Assembly (NCBI RefSeq): GCF_029269745.1
Contig: NZ_JARJHT010000002.1
Location: 496,001 to 560,000, forward strand
Direction: 5' to 3'
DNA from: Polluticoccus soli
Lineage (GTDB): Bacteria; Bacteroidota; Bacteroidia; Chitinophagales; Chitinophagaceae
DNA length: 64,000 nt
How positions within the stretch are numbered: the first letter of the stretch is position 1; every line of letters starts with the position of its first letter. Shown here one piece after another: positions 41,404-50,192 of the stretch. The position numbers and the translations under genes were made by a program. A model generated the notes under the pieces. The model saw nothing but the letters and a program-made list of their open reading frames with translations, did no database searches and was not told the DNA's origin.

Positions 41404-41622
41404 TTGGAATGTGCGTCATTTCGCCTTGTATGCTTCTACAGGAGCGGGTTTCGGGGTTATAATGCTGTTTGGGGAAATGGAGATCGTTGTTGCTGGCTGT
41501 TGGATAGAGTTTCATGGTGGTTTTTGGTTATGTGAAGGGTGGGGGGATTAGGCTTTTAGTCAGGGTTTAATTTACTACTACAAATATACTTCATTTTGAT
41601 GAATTTGACAATCTGTTTTTAG

Positions 41623-41630
41623 TAAATTTG
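41623..41630 (+). promoter_or_regulatory. -7 promoter element for the gene at 41651
   Basis: TAAATTTG matches TAnnTTTG and lies 20 bp before the ATG. TTTG elements occur upstream at 15 and 24 bp spacing, neither ideal. Confidence 0.5.
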
Positions 41631-41650
41631 AATAACTAAAACTCTATCAC

Positions 41651-42340
41651 ATGTCAACAGGTACTATCTATTTTACCTTTCCCATCGCTATTTTCAAAGA
41701 CGCCTTTCGCGATATAAAGAAGTGCTGCAACAACGCGTTACTTTATGCAGCTTATGAACTAACAACAGAAATGGAATCCGGTACAGACGAAGAGATGATG
41801 GAAGCTGCCGCCGGCGAGTTAGAGATCATTTTCGGTGATTATGAAATTGCTTATGAAGCTGGCGAGGAGCTGTATGATGAACACAATGGCACACCCATGA
41901 CCAGTATTTCGTCTCAAATTCTGTTTGACTACAAGAATGAGAAGACTGAATTTGAGATAGCCTGCTTTTTGGGGTTTGCAGCGTTTAGATCAATATTGCA
42001 GACCAAACCTTACTGCAAAACCAACAAAGCTCATATCCACGCGCGTATGTGCGGGTATGCCTCAGTGAAGACCCTACCGAAAGAGTTGCCCGAAATTGAG
42101 CAGAAGTACGCTGCCAGGTATCATATGGACAAGGTGATCAGACATCTTGAACTGAATTGGTACCTCAAGACATTCTCCAACCACACCCGGGGTATATACT
42201 TTGGCTTTGACAAGACTAGCCTGGAAGCGCTGGCATTAGTTAATGAGCAGGCAAAGAAGAAAACAAAAGAAGCCCAGTTAAAACAGGCGAAAGCAGATGC
42301 CCTGGCTAAAGCAAAGACTAGCCTCAATGGCAGCAAATAG
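41651..42340 (+). CDS. Soluble protein of unknown function
   Basis: A 229-residue protein without signal or membrane segments. It is mostly helical, with an acidic N-terminal half (EMESGTDEEMMEAAAGELE) and an Ala/Lys-rich C-terminal helix (EQAKKKTKEAQLKQAKADALAKAK, residues about 200-225), likely coiled coil. Middle motifs include CxLGFAAFRSILQTKPYCKTNKAH. No family is recognised. It is a single gene with a good -7 box at the start of a region with several unrecognised genes, which looks accessory. Confidence 0.75.
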   Translation: MSTGTIYFTFPIAIFKDAFRDIKKCCNNALLYAAYELTTEMESGTDEEMMEAAAGELEIIFGDYEIAYEAGEELYDEHNGTPMTSISSQILFDYKNEKTEFEIACFLGFAAFRSILQTKPYCKTNKAHIHARMCGYASVKTLPKELPEIEQKYAARYHMDKVIRHLELNWYLKTFSNHTRGIYFGFDKTSLEALALVNEQAKKKTKEAQLKQAKADALAKAKTSLNGSK

Positions 42341-42616
42341 AAAGCATATACACAGCTCACTATCGACGGGAAATTTGAAATTGAGCCGAACTTTTGTTCA
42401 TTGACCGCAACAAGACCACAGCACCTTAAATAAGTCACTTAAGTAAGACACTAAAAGAAGAAACTTAAGAAAGACATCTACGAATGCGTTTTTCGGTCGA
42501 AGAAGTCGGAGTCGTCGATGGTTGGAGGTTTTGTGCCAGTTGAGAGGTGTAACCACAATGGAAGCGACATGCTACTGTCATATTTCTGTTTGCTATAAGT
42601 ATTGCTTTTTGTTTCA
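42341..42616. other. Intergenic region without a clear gene
   Basis: The only pattern seen is a short direct repeat, CACTTAAGTAAGACA (42436-42450) and AACTTAAGAAAGACA (42462-42476). No promoter consensus or RNA gene was recognised. Confidence 0.4.
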
Positions 42617-44227
42617 ATGTCCGCATATTATATTTGGATTTACTATCCTATGGCCAAATATCTAGCAATGATTTTTCCTTTTTTGCTGTTGAGTAGGGTA
42701 TTCGTGTGTCTACAACGAATTGCTGCCCGGACTATTGGCGTAATTATTCGACTGCAGTTCGTCATTATCTTATTGACGTCTGGGTTTATTAAAGCCGGAG
42801 CGCAAAATCTTGTTTCTAATGCAAGTTTTGAAGAGCATACTGACTGCCCGTCAAAAGCCGGTGATTTGGCGAAATGTCTGGGGTGGGAATCTTATACAGG
42901 AGGCAGTCCGGACTATTTTCATGGTTGTGCGTCGAGTGGAATTGCAGGAGTACCTGGAAACGTCGCGGGAACACAGTCCCCTCATGACGGACAAGCATAT
43001 GCCGGATTTGCTACCTATTCAAAGATCCCTAGTCCTCTATGGTCCGATTATAGGGAGTATATTACTACCAGTATTCAGCCATTAGTTATTGGTGAAATGT
43101 ACCAAGTGTCGTTGTCTGTTTCTCTCAGTGAAGGCTCCCAATTTGGCTCTAACAACATTGGTGTGTTTTTTTTTGACAAAGGCACCCATTTTATACCTAC
43201 ATATGACTTGGTGAAGGTTAAGCCGCAAATATCTTATTCTTCTAGCGGTGTGATAATGAATACTGTAGATTGGATCAGACTCAATTCCATGTTTATACCT
43301 GATTCAGCGTATACAAACATTGTAATTGGCGGCTTTAAACCATCTGATTCTATTTTGGTAGCTGAGCGATATGGAGGTACCGAAATAGCTTACTACTATG
43401 TTGATTCAGTTGTTGTGCGAAAAGTGCCAAAATTCAACGAAAGGAAATTGTGCGTCGGCTCGTCAATATCGGTGCCATACGTTGTAAGGGAGGGGGGAGA
43501 TTTTTCGTCCGACAATATATTCCTTTTGCAATTGTCGGACCCATTCGGTGACTTCGCGAATGCGGTTACTATCGGAAGCGCAAATAGAGAATCTGGTGTG
43601 ATAGATGGTACTCTGCCTAGTATTTTGCAAACAGGCGGTGGCTACAAAGTGAGGATTGTCTCTACCTCGCCAGAACATACAGTTTGGGTATACGATGACA
43701 GCATTCGGATTGATTTTGTCTCCTCCGTCGTTGCTGGAATAAAAGACCTGCCAGACTATAGTGGTGTACAATTAACCGCGGATGCTTCCCCGGGGAGAAG
43801 TTACGAATGGACGGGGCCGAACGCTTTTGTTTCAAAGGAACAGTATCCAATTATTGTCAGTCCTACTATCGCAGACAGTGGTATTTATATTGTCACGGCA
43901 ACAATTGATGGTTGTTTTACTCGGGATACCATAAACTTTGATTTTATAGAGTCTCTAATCGGAGTGCCATCTGCGTTTAGCCCTAATGGTGATAATATAA
44001 ATGACATCCTATACATTAATAGTTCAAAGAATGTTCAAGAACTGCACCTGAAAATATTTAATCGATGGGGACAAATGGTTTTTGAAACAACAGATATTAA
44101 GAAGGGTTGGGATGGCAGGGTTAAGGGGCAAGCACTCGAACCGGAAGTTTTTGGTTATGTGCTTAGCGCAACTCTAATAAATGGGCAGCCCTTCATTACA
44201 AAGGGGAATGTTACCCTCATACGATAG
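42617..44227 (+). CDS. T9SS type B secreted protein (CHU_C domain)
   Basis: A protein of about 536 residues. A hydrophobic N-terminal part ends near FIKAGAQNLV, the likely signal cleavage. A beta-rich domain (about residues 65-280, beginning LVSNASFEEHTDCPS) looks like a carbohydrate-binding or jelly-roll module. A PKD/Ig-like segment follows (SYEWTGPNAFVSKE), then the C-terminal gliding-motility domain FSPNGDNINDILYI, which routes type B cargo to the type IX secretion machinery. The true start is uncertain: ATG at 42617 or 42650, or TTG at 42602. Base composition is lower in GC than that of the flanking housekeeping genes. Confidence 0.82.
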   Translation: MSAYYIWIYYPMAKYLAMIFPFLLLSRVFVCLQRIAARTIGVIIRLQFVIILLTSGFIKAGAQNLVSNASFEEHTDCPSKAGDLAKCLGWESYTGGSPDYFHGCASSGIAGVPGNVAGTQSPHDGQAYAGFATYSKIPSPLWSDYREYITTSIQPLVIGEMYQVSLSVSLSEGSQFGSNNIGVFFFDKGTHFIPTYDLVKVKPQISYSSSGVIMNTVDWIRLNSMFIPDSAYTNIVIGGFKPSDSILVAERYGGTEIAYYYVDSVVVRKVPKFNERKLCVGSSISVPYVVREGGDFSSDNIFLLQLSDPFGDFANAVTIGSANRESGVIDGTLPSILQTGGGYKVRIVSTSPEHTVWVYDDSIRIDFVSSVVAGIKDLPDYSGVQLTADASPGRSYEWTGPNAFVSKEQYPIIVSPTIADSGIYIVTATIDGCFTRDTINFDFIESLIGVPSAFSPNGDNINDILYINSSKNVQELHLKIFNRWGQMVFETTDIKKGWDGRVKGQALEPEVFGYVLSATLINGQPFITKGNVTLIR

Positions 44228-44296
44228 AGCTTTTGCGTCAGGGGGAAGGCACCGAGTCTCTATTATTGACACTTGACGAGGACGGAAATGAGTTGC

Positions 44297-44304
44297 TATC
44301 TTTA
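44297..44304 (+). promoter_or_regulatory. -7 promoter element for the lipoprotein at 44313
   Basis: TATCTTTA, one base off TAnnTTTG, 8 bp before the ATG. A TTG lies 21 bp upstream. Confidence 0.4.
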
Positions 44305-44312
44305 GAAATTAT

Positions 44313-45074
44313 ATGTTAACTGCACGAACTCTTGTACCTGTCATCCTGGCCGGACTATTCGGTTGTAATAGTGGTAACAGATCTTCTGCTAGCAAGGAGA
44401 TAGAAATAGAGAAAAAAGCAGTTGACAGTGCACCCAGCACCAATGTACGGATAGATCAGCCCACCGACAAAATTCCTGACACTATCAAGAGGTTCAATGT
44501 CGACGATTATCCAGTGACCATTGAAATGCTGCGAGACACTAGCAGCAATAATTCTTCTCATAAAATGCAAAGCGGGAAACTATTTTCGTTTGATAAGGCC
44601 TGGTTTAGAAACGACTCTATAAATCAGACACTCGTTTTCGAGCTGGCTACTGATTATCATCGATTTGAAACTTTCCATTTTTATAGCAATCAGTTTCCAG
44701 CAGACTTGATGAAGCAAATAGGTCTCAATACAGAAGGGGGTGAACTAGCAAATGAACAGCAAAAAATAACGGACTTCAAAGGTTTTGTAAACCAGGCTAT
44801 TCCTATCAAATCCTCCTATTTCGTGACAAATAAGGGGTTCAAGCTGGGGACCACAAGGCAACAAGCGGTTAATGTGTATGGAAGTCCTGATAAGCAATCC
44901 ATAGTAGATGGAATTGAAAAGTTGGAGTGGGAGTTCATAGGCGATGAATTGTATACTGAGAAAATCGATCTGAAAGGCAAACCACTTGCAATGAACAGTT
45001 TTGGCCACCAGGTTACCATGTATTTTGTAAAAGGGAAATTAACCGCGTTGATCTTGTTTAACGATATACCCTGA
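44313..45074 (+). CDS. Lipoprotein of unknown function
   Basis: A 253-residue lipoprotein with signal MLTARTLVPVILAGLFGC (Cys18). It has a Ser/Lys-rich tether, then a globular domain of about 200 residues. The C-terminal half has TNKGFKLGTTRQQAVNVYGSP, reminiscent of small beta-alpha 'KGFxLGxTxxxVxxxxGxP' periplasmic repeats (SmpA/OmlA-like), and an ending MYFVKGKLTALILF. The function is unknown. Confidence 0.72.
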   Translation: MLTARTLVPVILAGLFGCNSGNRSSASKEIEIEKKAVDSAPSTNVRIDQPTDKIPDTIKRFNVDDYPVTIEMLRDTSSNNSSHKMQSGKLFSFDKAWFRNDSINQTLVFELATDYHRFETFHFYSNQFPADLMKQIGLNTEGGELANEQQKITDFKGFVNQAIPIKSSYFVTNKGFKLGTTRQQAVNVYGSPDKQSIVDGIEKLEWEFIGDELYTEKIDLKGKPLAMNSFGHQVTMYFVKGKLTALILFNDIP

Positions 45075-45086
45075 TAATGCTCCAGC

Positions 45087-45113
45087 CGTTGTTGGTGTTC
45101 TTCACCAACAACG
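45087..45113 (+). repeat. Hairpin with 11-bp stem
   Basis: CGTTGTTGGTG / CACCAACAACG around TTCTT, 13 bp after the stop of the lipoprotein gene. There is no T tract, but it may act at the mRNA 3' end. The segment TTGGTGAAGAACAC reappears at 45146-45159 in the opposite sense. Confidence 0.6.
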
Positions 45114-45227
45114 ATATAGGTGAGCACTCACATTACACAACATCGTTGGTGAAGAACACACAACGATGGCGGTTAGATTCATTGTGTCCTAGGGTGAGCT
45201 TATCGCAAAGGACTCGCCGGTAACCAA

Positions 45228-45296
45228 CTGGCGCGGGTCTTCCGCAGGACGACCCGTGTCTGAAAAGTCCTGCCGGTCTCTGACCGGCATTTGAAA
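45228..45296 (+). repeat. REP-like element, left arm of a ~69-bp inverted repeat
   Basis: Two palindromes: CTGGCGCGGGTCTTCCGCAG...GACCCGTGTC and GCCGGTCTCTGACCGGC. The whole arm is the inverse of 45405-45472 with about a dozen differences, mostly in the spacer between the two palindromes. Confidence 0.8.
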
Positions 45297-45404
45297 TACA
45301 ACTGCTCAAATGGACGACAGCTGCGTTCAATTTGTAATGAATAGCTGTCAATTATTGACTTCGCACTTCGATAGGTGCAGAATAATATCATCCTGCCGCT
45401 GCTC

Positions 45405-45472
45405 TTTGAATGCCGGTCAGAGACCGGCTGAATTATTTGGACACGAGTGATCCTGCGGAACACTCGCGCCAG
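45405..45472 (-). repeat. REP-like element, right arm
   Basis: Reverse complement of the left arm: GCCGGTC-type palindrome then GACACGAGTGATCC...CACTCGCGCCAG. The stems differ from the left arm by paired changes (GAGTG/CACTC against GGGTC/GACCC), so base pairing is kept. Confidence 0.8.
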
Positions 45473-45663
45473 CGTATTGAATGTTGGATTGTTGTCTTTG
45501 TTTGGGCTGCTTTTTAAATATAACCGAAAGTGCTATATTTATTTTCTCGCCGGTCTCGTGAATAAGCACCCGGCGACATTAAGGCTATTGTGCCGCGGCC
45601 TGTGCCAGAACCAGGTAGGGGAAAGAATCAGCAGGAACTTCGCTAATCAACTAATTATAAACA

Positions 45664-46272
45664 ATGAGCGAGAGCATAACACTAAACTATATTGACAAAC
45701 TGCATCAATCATTACAAAGCGTTGGTCAGGCACTCCACTTAAGTATAAAATGGAACTTTTTTATTTGCCTGTTTTTACTGCTCATTTTTCTGGGAGAGGT
45801 GACTCCGGCTAGTAAGATATCAATTGAGGGATTCGATATCGAATTTTCTCTTACGTTATTGACAATGGCCTTGTCATGTATTATAACATGGATGCTGGTG
45901 CAGATTTTGGGGCTATCGATTCAGGAATCGGACATAAGAGATTCAATAATCAGACTGTACGCGTCGATTTCTTTTAGCGATGATAGTTTGAACGATAACA
46001 ACGCCAGCCCGTTGGAATACCCAAGTTACTTAACGATACCATTCCGGCCCAGGGCTTATGGAAAGTCGGCAAAAGCAATTTTGTATTCAAATGTTTTATT
46101 GATATTGGCTACGCTATTCATTTTTGTACTTCCCATAGTTACGCAAATTGTAGTGTTAGTAAAACTTTTTGCCAGTCAGGGAGTTAAATGGTGGATTATT
46201 GCAGTATTGATCCCGCTAATTTGCATCTCCATAATTACAGTCGTTACTTTTGTAAGAGAATTGTTGCGCTAG
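45664..46272 (+). CDS. Membrane protein of unknown function
   Basis: A 202-residue protein with about four hydrophobic helices (near residues 30-45, 60-85, 140-165, 175-197). A hydrophilic loop lies between the second and third (about 90-135), containing ESDIRDSIIRLYASISFSDD. There is no recognised domain. The gene is low in GC and flanked on both sides by REP-like palindromes. Confidence 0.7.
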   Translation: MSESITLNYIDKLHQSLQSVGQALHLSIKWNFFICLFLLLIFLGEVTPASKISIEGFDIEFSLTLLTMALSCIITWMLVQILGLSIQESDIRDSIIRLYASISFSDDSLNDNNASPLEYPSYLTIPFRPRAYGKSAKAILYSNVLLILATLFIFVLPIVTQIVVLVKLFASQGVKWWIIAVLIPLICISIITVVTFVRELLR

Positions 46273-46306
46273 AAAATGCTCCCCCTTTGGTTGGGTGTTG
46301 TCCCCC

Positions 46307-46423
46307 GTTGGCGCGAGTATGCCGAAAAGCATCGCAGTAGCGTACTCGTGTCGCGGAACGCATGTGTCATGATACAGGCTCGAGAACGCCGCCCACTTTT
46401 CAATGCTGCATTCTCGCGCCAAC
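46307..46423 (+). repeat. REP-like palindromic module
   Basis: The outer inverted pair GTTGGCGCGAG (46307-46317) and CTCGCGCCAAC (46413-46423) is perfect. Inside are further hairpins, CGAGTA/TACTCG (46314-46319 with 46343-46348) and CGAGAA/TTCTCG. The GGCGCGAGT...ACTCGTGTC core is the same as in the elements at 45228-45472. Confidence 0.7.
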
Positions 46424-46443
46424 ATATGAAGGCGACAACTATT

Positions 46444-46686
46444 TTAATCTACCTTACACTCAACACTAACACCGGGCTGGTCGAGATACTGCTCTTGATG
46501 GAATTTCTTTTCCTCTTCACATTTCTGCTCCACTTTAGTTCTCGATTTTTTGTATTCGGTTTTTGTAGTGGTTACACTTCCGTGGTCGCTAATGGTACAG
46601 TGGCAGGTGAGCGCAGGCCTTGTGCAGGATGCGAAGGTCAGCATACCAATAAGAGCAATGGCGGGGATTGGGCGGCACTTTTTCAT
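46444..46686 (-). CDS. Small lipoprotein
   Basis: An 80-residue lipoprotein with signal MKKCRPIPAIALIGMLTFASC (lipobox Cys21). The mature part has a CHC pair (TCHCTISDHG) and a further Cys near KCEEEKKFH and the C-terminus (VECKVD). It is a short, Lys/Glu-rich helix-like sequence. The function is unknown. Confidence 0.7.
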   Translation of the reverse strand: MKKCRPIPAIALIGMLTFASCTRPALTCHCTISDHGSVTTTKTEYKKSRTKVEQKCEEEKKFHQEQYLDQPGVSVECKVD

Positions 46687-46776
46687 TAGATCATTTTACC
46701 TGGAGCGCGAAATTAGGGAAAATAAACAACCCGCCCCAGCTCGCCGTAATCGCATTCTGGCGCCAACATAATAGTG

Positions 46777-48933
46777 TTAGGATGGAGAAGTGACAGTGAC
46801 TTGCGAATTTGCTACGGGCACAGTCTTTTCAGCGAAATACATGTTCATCAGCCCCTTGTTCTTAGCGTCTATTTCTCCCCGGAAACTGCAGGAGAAGTTA
46901 TCCTTTACCAGGGCGTAAGTGGTTTCGGAAATGTTTATCCTGCCCGGTTCGCTTTTTTGTTCCATGCGCGCGGCGATATTTACAGCATCGCCCCAGATAT
47001 CGTATGAGAATTTTTTGATGCCCACAATACCTGCCACCACGCTGCCGGAATTGATACCTATGCGTATGCCGAAGCCGCTGTCGCCCATGGTGGCTTTACG
47101 CGCTGCCATAAAATCCCTGATCTCGATAGCAGCATTGATGATATCGGTGGCATGGTGATCATTGGGCGAAGGCAGGCCCGATGCGGCCATGTATGCATCG
47201 CCTATTGTCTTTATTTTTTCTATACCGTATTTGCCTATGATGGTATCGAATGCCTTAAAGCAATAATGGAGTTCGGCCACCAGTTCTTCCGGTGTCAGCT
47301 TCTCGGCGGTGGTAGTGAAGTTTACAAAATCGGTGAAAAGAATGGTGACGTCGTCGAACCTTTTTGCATCTACGCCGCCCTTTGCTTTTAGCTCTTCCGC
47401 CACGTGTTGGGGCAAAATATTCAGCAGCAGGTTTTCGGAGACCTGCTTTTCCTCTTTGATCGTTTCATTTGCCGCGCTGATGATGGCGTTCGATCTTTTT
47501 GCGCTGCTATAGTTGCGGTAGATGAGGAATGCCAGTGCCAGCAGTACTGCCACAGCTGCAAACCCGCTATAGCTCATCATGCGCTGTCTTTGCAAGCGGA
47601 ACGCCGCAATCTTGTCCTCATCGGCCTGCCTGATGCTGTCTGCCGCCTGCCTGCGGTCAAAATCGCCCTGCATGCTGAGCCTGGTAAGCTCTTTGGCTTT
47701 ATCGGCATTGTATATGCTATCGCGCAGGCCTATGAACTGTTTATACGCTTCAAATGCTTTTTGCGGCTGCCGCATCCCGCTATAGGTTTCGCTGAGTACC
47801 TCCCAGGCATTTTTTTCATCGTTCCGGGCCCCGTTTCTTTGGGCCACTGCTATGGCCTGCAACAGGTAACCGGATGCATTACTGTACTGTTTCCTGTAGT
47901 TCTCTATTTTGCCCAGCGTGGTATAGGCCCACACCTGTTTAGGTTCATTGTCATGATTCGTTGCTGTTTCGCGCGCCCGGGTGGCGTAGGCGAGGGCTTT
48001 TTCGATGTCCTTTTGTTCGAAATAGGCAGTGGCGAGGTTATTCAATACCTCCTCTTCAAAAATGTTGTTTTTTGCATCGGTCAGTGCGGCAAGGAAATAT
48101 GGAATACTCTCAGCGCTTCTGTTGTTCAGGATATACCAGTTGCCTATACCATTGTTGGCAACTACAGAGATGTCTTTGTCTTTTAAAATACTGTTACCGC
48201 TTAACGCTTTATTGTAGTTCGTCAACGCTTTATCATAATCCTTCATTTGGACGTAGATATCGCCAACGTTCAAAAGCAGCATCATTTGCATCATGCGGTA
48301 TGATGCAGGAATGAGTTTATCTGCCAGGATGGTGTCGTTGAGTATTTTTAGTGATTGTTCATAAGCGTCCAGCGCTTTCGGGTAATTACCAAGTTCGGCG
48401 TAAAATTGTCCTTTATTTCCCAGTGTGCCCAGTATCTCGTCCTTGCGAGGTTTGAGTTGTATGATCTTGTCACAATAACCGATGGCTGCTGCATAGTTTC
48501 CTTCCAACTGATAGGTAGTCGCTTTGTCGGTATATACGCCTATCAGGCCCTTCTTGTCATTTTTATCGATGGCTATTTGTTCCAGCTGCTGGTAGGTATT
48601 CATGGCAGCGGAATAGTCCTTTAAACAATACCTGTACACATCAGCTATTTTGTACAAGCTATTGTAAATACCCGTTCCCCAGTCCAGCTTCTGGGCGAGC
48701 GTTAGCGCCCTTTCTCCGTATCCGAGTTTTGCTTTGCAATCCCCGGTTCCGTCCATAGCGGATAATCTTGTCAGCATCATTACTTTCCCGGTGTCTTCGG
48801 GGGCAGCTGAAAGGATCTTTTGCAGGGAATCAGTTGTTTTCTGCAGGCCGGGCGATTGGGCAAGAACCGTAGTACCGCAGCCCATAGAGAGTAGCAGAAA
48901 AACTACAACCGAACACATCGCCCTTATATGCAT
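46777..48933 (-). CDS. TPR-containing membrane adenylate cyclase (class III)
   Basis: A 718-residue protein with a signal peptide ending VLAQ (about residue 25). A periplasmic region of about 400 residues is made of tetratricopeptide repeats (for example NYPKALDAYEQSL, DYDKALTNYNKAL). One transmembrane helix follows near residue 450 (YSGFAAVAVLLALAFLIY), then a coiled coil and a class III cyclase domain (about 510-700). Metal Asp residues lie in LFTDFVNFT and IGDAYMAAS. The Lys in KIKTIGDAY and Asp in YDIWGDAVN are the adenine-selecting pair, so cAMP is the likely product. Confidence 0.9.
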   Translation of the reverse strand: MHIRAMCSVVVFLLLSMGCGTTVLAQSPGLQKTTDSLQKILSAAPEDTGKVMMLTRLSAMDGTGDCKAKLGYGERALTLAQKLDWGTGIYNSLYKIADVYRYCLKDYSAAMNTYQQLEQIAIDKNDKKGLIGVYTDKATTYQLEGNYAAAIGYCDKIIQLKPRKDEILGTLGNKGQFYAELGNYPKALDAYEQSLKILNDTILADKLIPASYRMMQMMLLLNVGDIYVQMKDYDKALTNYNKALSGNSILKDKDISVVANNGIGNWYILNNRSAESIPYFLAALTDAKNNIFEEEVLNNLATAYFEQKDIEKALAYATRARETATNHDNEPKQVWAYTTLGKIENYRKQYSNASGYLLQAIAVAQRNGARNDEKNAWEVLSETYSGMRQPQKAFEAYKQFIGLRDSIYNADKAKELTRLSMQGDFDRRQAADSIRQADEDKIAAFRLQRQRMMSYSGFAAVAVLLALAFLIYRNYSSAKRSNAIISAANETIKEEKQVSENLLLNILPQHVAEELKAKGGVDAKRFDDVTILFTDFVNFTTTAEKLTPEELVAELHYCFKAFDTIIGKYGIEKIKTIGDAYMAASGLPSPNDHHATDIINAAIEIRDFMAARKATMGDSGFGIRIGINSGSVVAGIVGIKKFSYDIWGDAVNIAARMEQKSEPGRINISETTYALVKDNFSCSFRGEIDAKNKGLMNMYFAEKTVPVANSQVTVTSPS

Positions 48934-48938
48934 GTAAA

Positions 48939-48968
48939 TAAAAATACAAATTATAAAATTTATACAAA
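48939..48968 (-). promoter_or_regulatory. Promoter of the adenylate cyclase gene
   Basis: On the minus strand: TTTG (48965-48968), 18-bp spacer, TATTTTTA (48939-48946). The predicted transcription start falls almost on the ATG at 48933, so the transcript would be nearly leaderless. Confidence 0.55.
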
Positions 48969-49043
48969 TAAAAGAGTAGTATTATGCCAGTTAAGTTCTA
49001 TCTCTTCACACATATACTCCTTTTACACTTAAAACAATTGAAA

Positions 49044-50030
49044 ATGAACCACCAACTGGTAAGAAATGCAGGCGTTATCCTGATGTTCAGCTTCCTGGCT
49101 GCATGCACGGGTACGGATACCAAAACCGGCGAGGAAACCAACACGGATACCGTGACAGCAGCACCCAAACCCAAACCTTTCGACGTGCTGGGAATGGTAC
49201 ACAGGGCGGCCAGTGCTCCCGGCGCGGGCCCTGTGCTGCCTATGACCGTGCAGTACGGCATTAAACAAGGAGCTGCCGCGCAATGTAATGCAGGAGCAGG
49301 TATTTGCAATGTTACAGGTACAGGTTCGGGTTCGACTATCTGTGATACATTGCAGATAGTAGGCGGCAGCCTCGTGATCACTACGGATAAAGCGTTACTG
49401 GATACCGGAGCTGGTGTGCCGGTTTACGACAGCTTCAAAAGATATGGCATGAACGGCGTCGTTAGTTATGGAGCTGGTTTTAATTTTGGCAGGCCGTTAA
49501 GCAGGAAGTTGGGTGCTGCGGACACTATATCCATAAAACAAGGAATGCCGATGGTCTTTGCATCCAACGAATCCGAGCCGGGAAAGGTGAAGATCATAAC
49601 CTACGGGGCTATACGGGGGAACAGTGCCTGCGTCAGCTTCAACAATTGCGCCGGCAATGCATCCAGTTTTTCCCTTTCCCTGGCAGCTGCTGACGCAGAC
49701 TGCTTAGGCCAGGCATATACCGGTTTCTACGATGCCGGGGATGGTTCTGGTACCGGTACTTTAGTTGTTTATATGAGGACAGATTCAATGCCGGGCCTGG
49801 GCGACTGTATGCCGCACCCTGATCCGGGTAGTTTAGCGACTACGTGGTTAAACTTCCAGCTTGCAAGCGACGTGGAGATCAATCCTAACACCACGTCTAT
49901 TCCCGCTGGTTCGGTGATCTCTGCGGCGCAGAATAATGCGCAGCAACTGGCAATTTATCCTACAGGCTGGTGCATGCTGACCCTGAACGTCACTTTGCCG
50001 GGCGGTGATAAAGCGACCACAAAGAAATAG
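49044..50030 (+). CDS. Large lipoprotein of unknown function
   Basis: A 328-residue lipoprotein from the internal ATG: MNHQLVRNAGVILMFSFLAAC gives the lipobox Cys21. The ATG at 48984 would place 20 extra residues before the signal peptide and is less likely. The mature part starts with a Thr/Lys/Pro tether and is Gly/Ser/Thr-rich with several Cys pairs (QCNAGAGICNVTG, SACVSFNNCAG, GDCMPHPDPG), likely disulfide-bonded beta structure. No known family. Confidence 0.75.
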   Translation: MNHQLVRNAGVILMFSFLAACTGTDTKTGEETNTDTVTAAPKPKPFDVLGMVHRAASAPGAGPVLPMTVQYGIKQGAAAQCNAGAGICNVTGTGSGSTICDTLQIVGGSLVITTDKALLDTGAGVPVYDSFKRYGMNGVVSYGAGFNFGRPLSRKLGAADTISIKQGMPMVFASNESEPGKVKIITYGAIRGNSACVSFNNCAGNASSFSLSLAAADADCLGQAYTGFYDAGDGSGTGTLVVYMRTDSMPGLGDCMPHPDPGSLATTWLNFQLASDVEINPNTTSIPAGSVISAAQNNAQQLAIYPTGWCMLTLNVTLPGGDKATTKK

Positions 50031-50050
50031 TAACAAAAGCATTCAGATAG

Positions 50051-50089
50051 TTGGCGCGGTATCTGTTGGTATCGCGCCAATTCGTTTTT
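50051..50089 (+). terminator. Terminator with REP-like stem
   Basis: The stem TTGGCGCGGTAT / ATCGCGCCAA around CTGTTGG is followed by TTCGTTTTT, 20 bp after the lipoprotein stop. The GGCGCG arm is similar to the REP-like palindromes near 45-46 kb. Confidence 0.75.
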
Positions 50090-50192
50090 GGGGAGGAGAG
50101 TAGTTGTTGTCATGAAGGTGATGGCGCCGGGTCCATATTCAGGAGGTTCGGCGAGGATCCAATGGGGATTTAGTCATAATTTCCCGTCAATT

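Larger units (their letters stand above)
41298..41650. other. Intergenic region with a purM promoter and repeat A copy
   Basis: This 353-bp gap carries the purM -7 box (41305-41312), a diverged reverse copy of repeat A (41349-41403) and a -7 box for the next gene (41623-41630). I see no gene in the remaining GT-rich stretch (41404-41590). Confidence 0.55.
45075..45663. other. Repeat-rich non-coding region
   Basis: 589 bp without a convincing gene. It contains nested hairpins at 45087-45113 and 45141-45168 sharing the CGTTGGTGAAGAACAC-type sequence in opposite orientations, and a large inverted repeat (45228-45296 with 45405-45472). Minus-strand frames here run through palindromes and were rejected. 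Confidence 0.65.

Noticed and set aside
45200-45463. Minus-strand frames across the inverted repeat
   Set aside because: The frame is made of palindromic repeat sequence on both arms and looks like a by-product of REP-like elements.
46276-46689. 137-codon plus-strand frame
   Set aside because: It overlaps the small lipoprotein gene on the other strand and REP-like palindromes, and lacks a recognisable domain.
47404-48186. 260-codon plus-strand frame inside the adenylate cyclase gene
   Set aside because: The minus strand encodes a well-supported TPR/cyclase protein here, and the plus frame has no recognisable domain.
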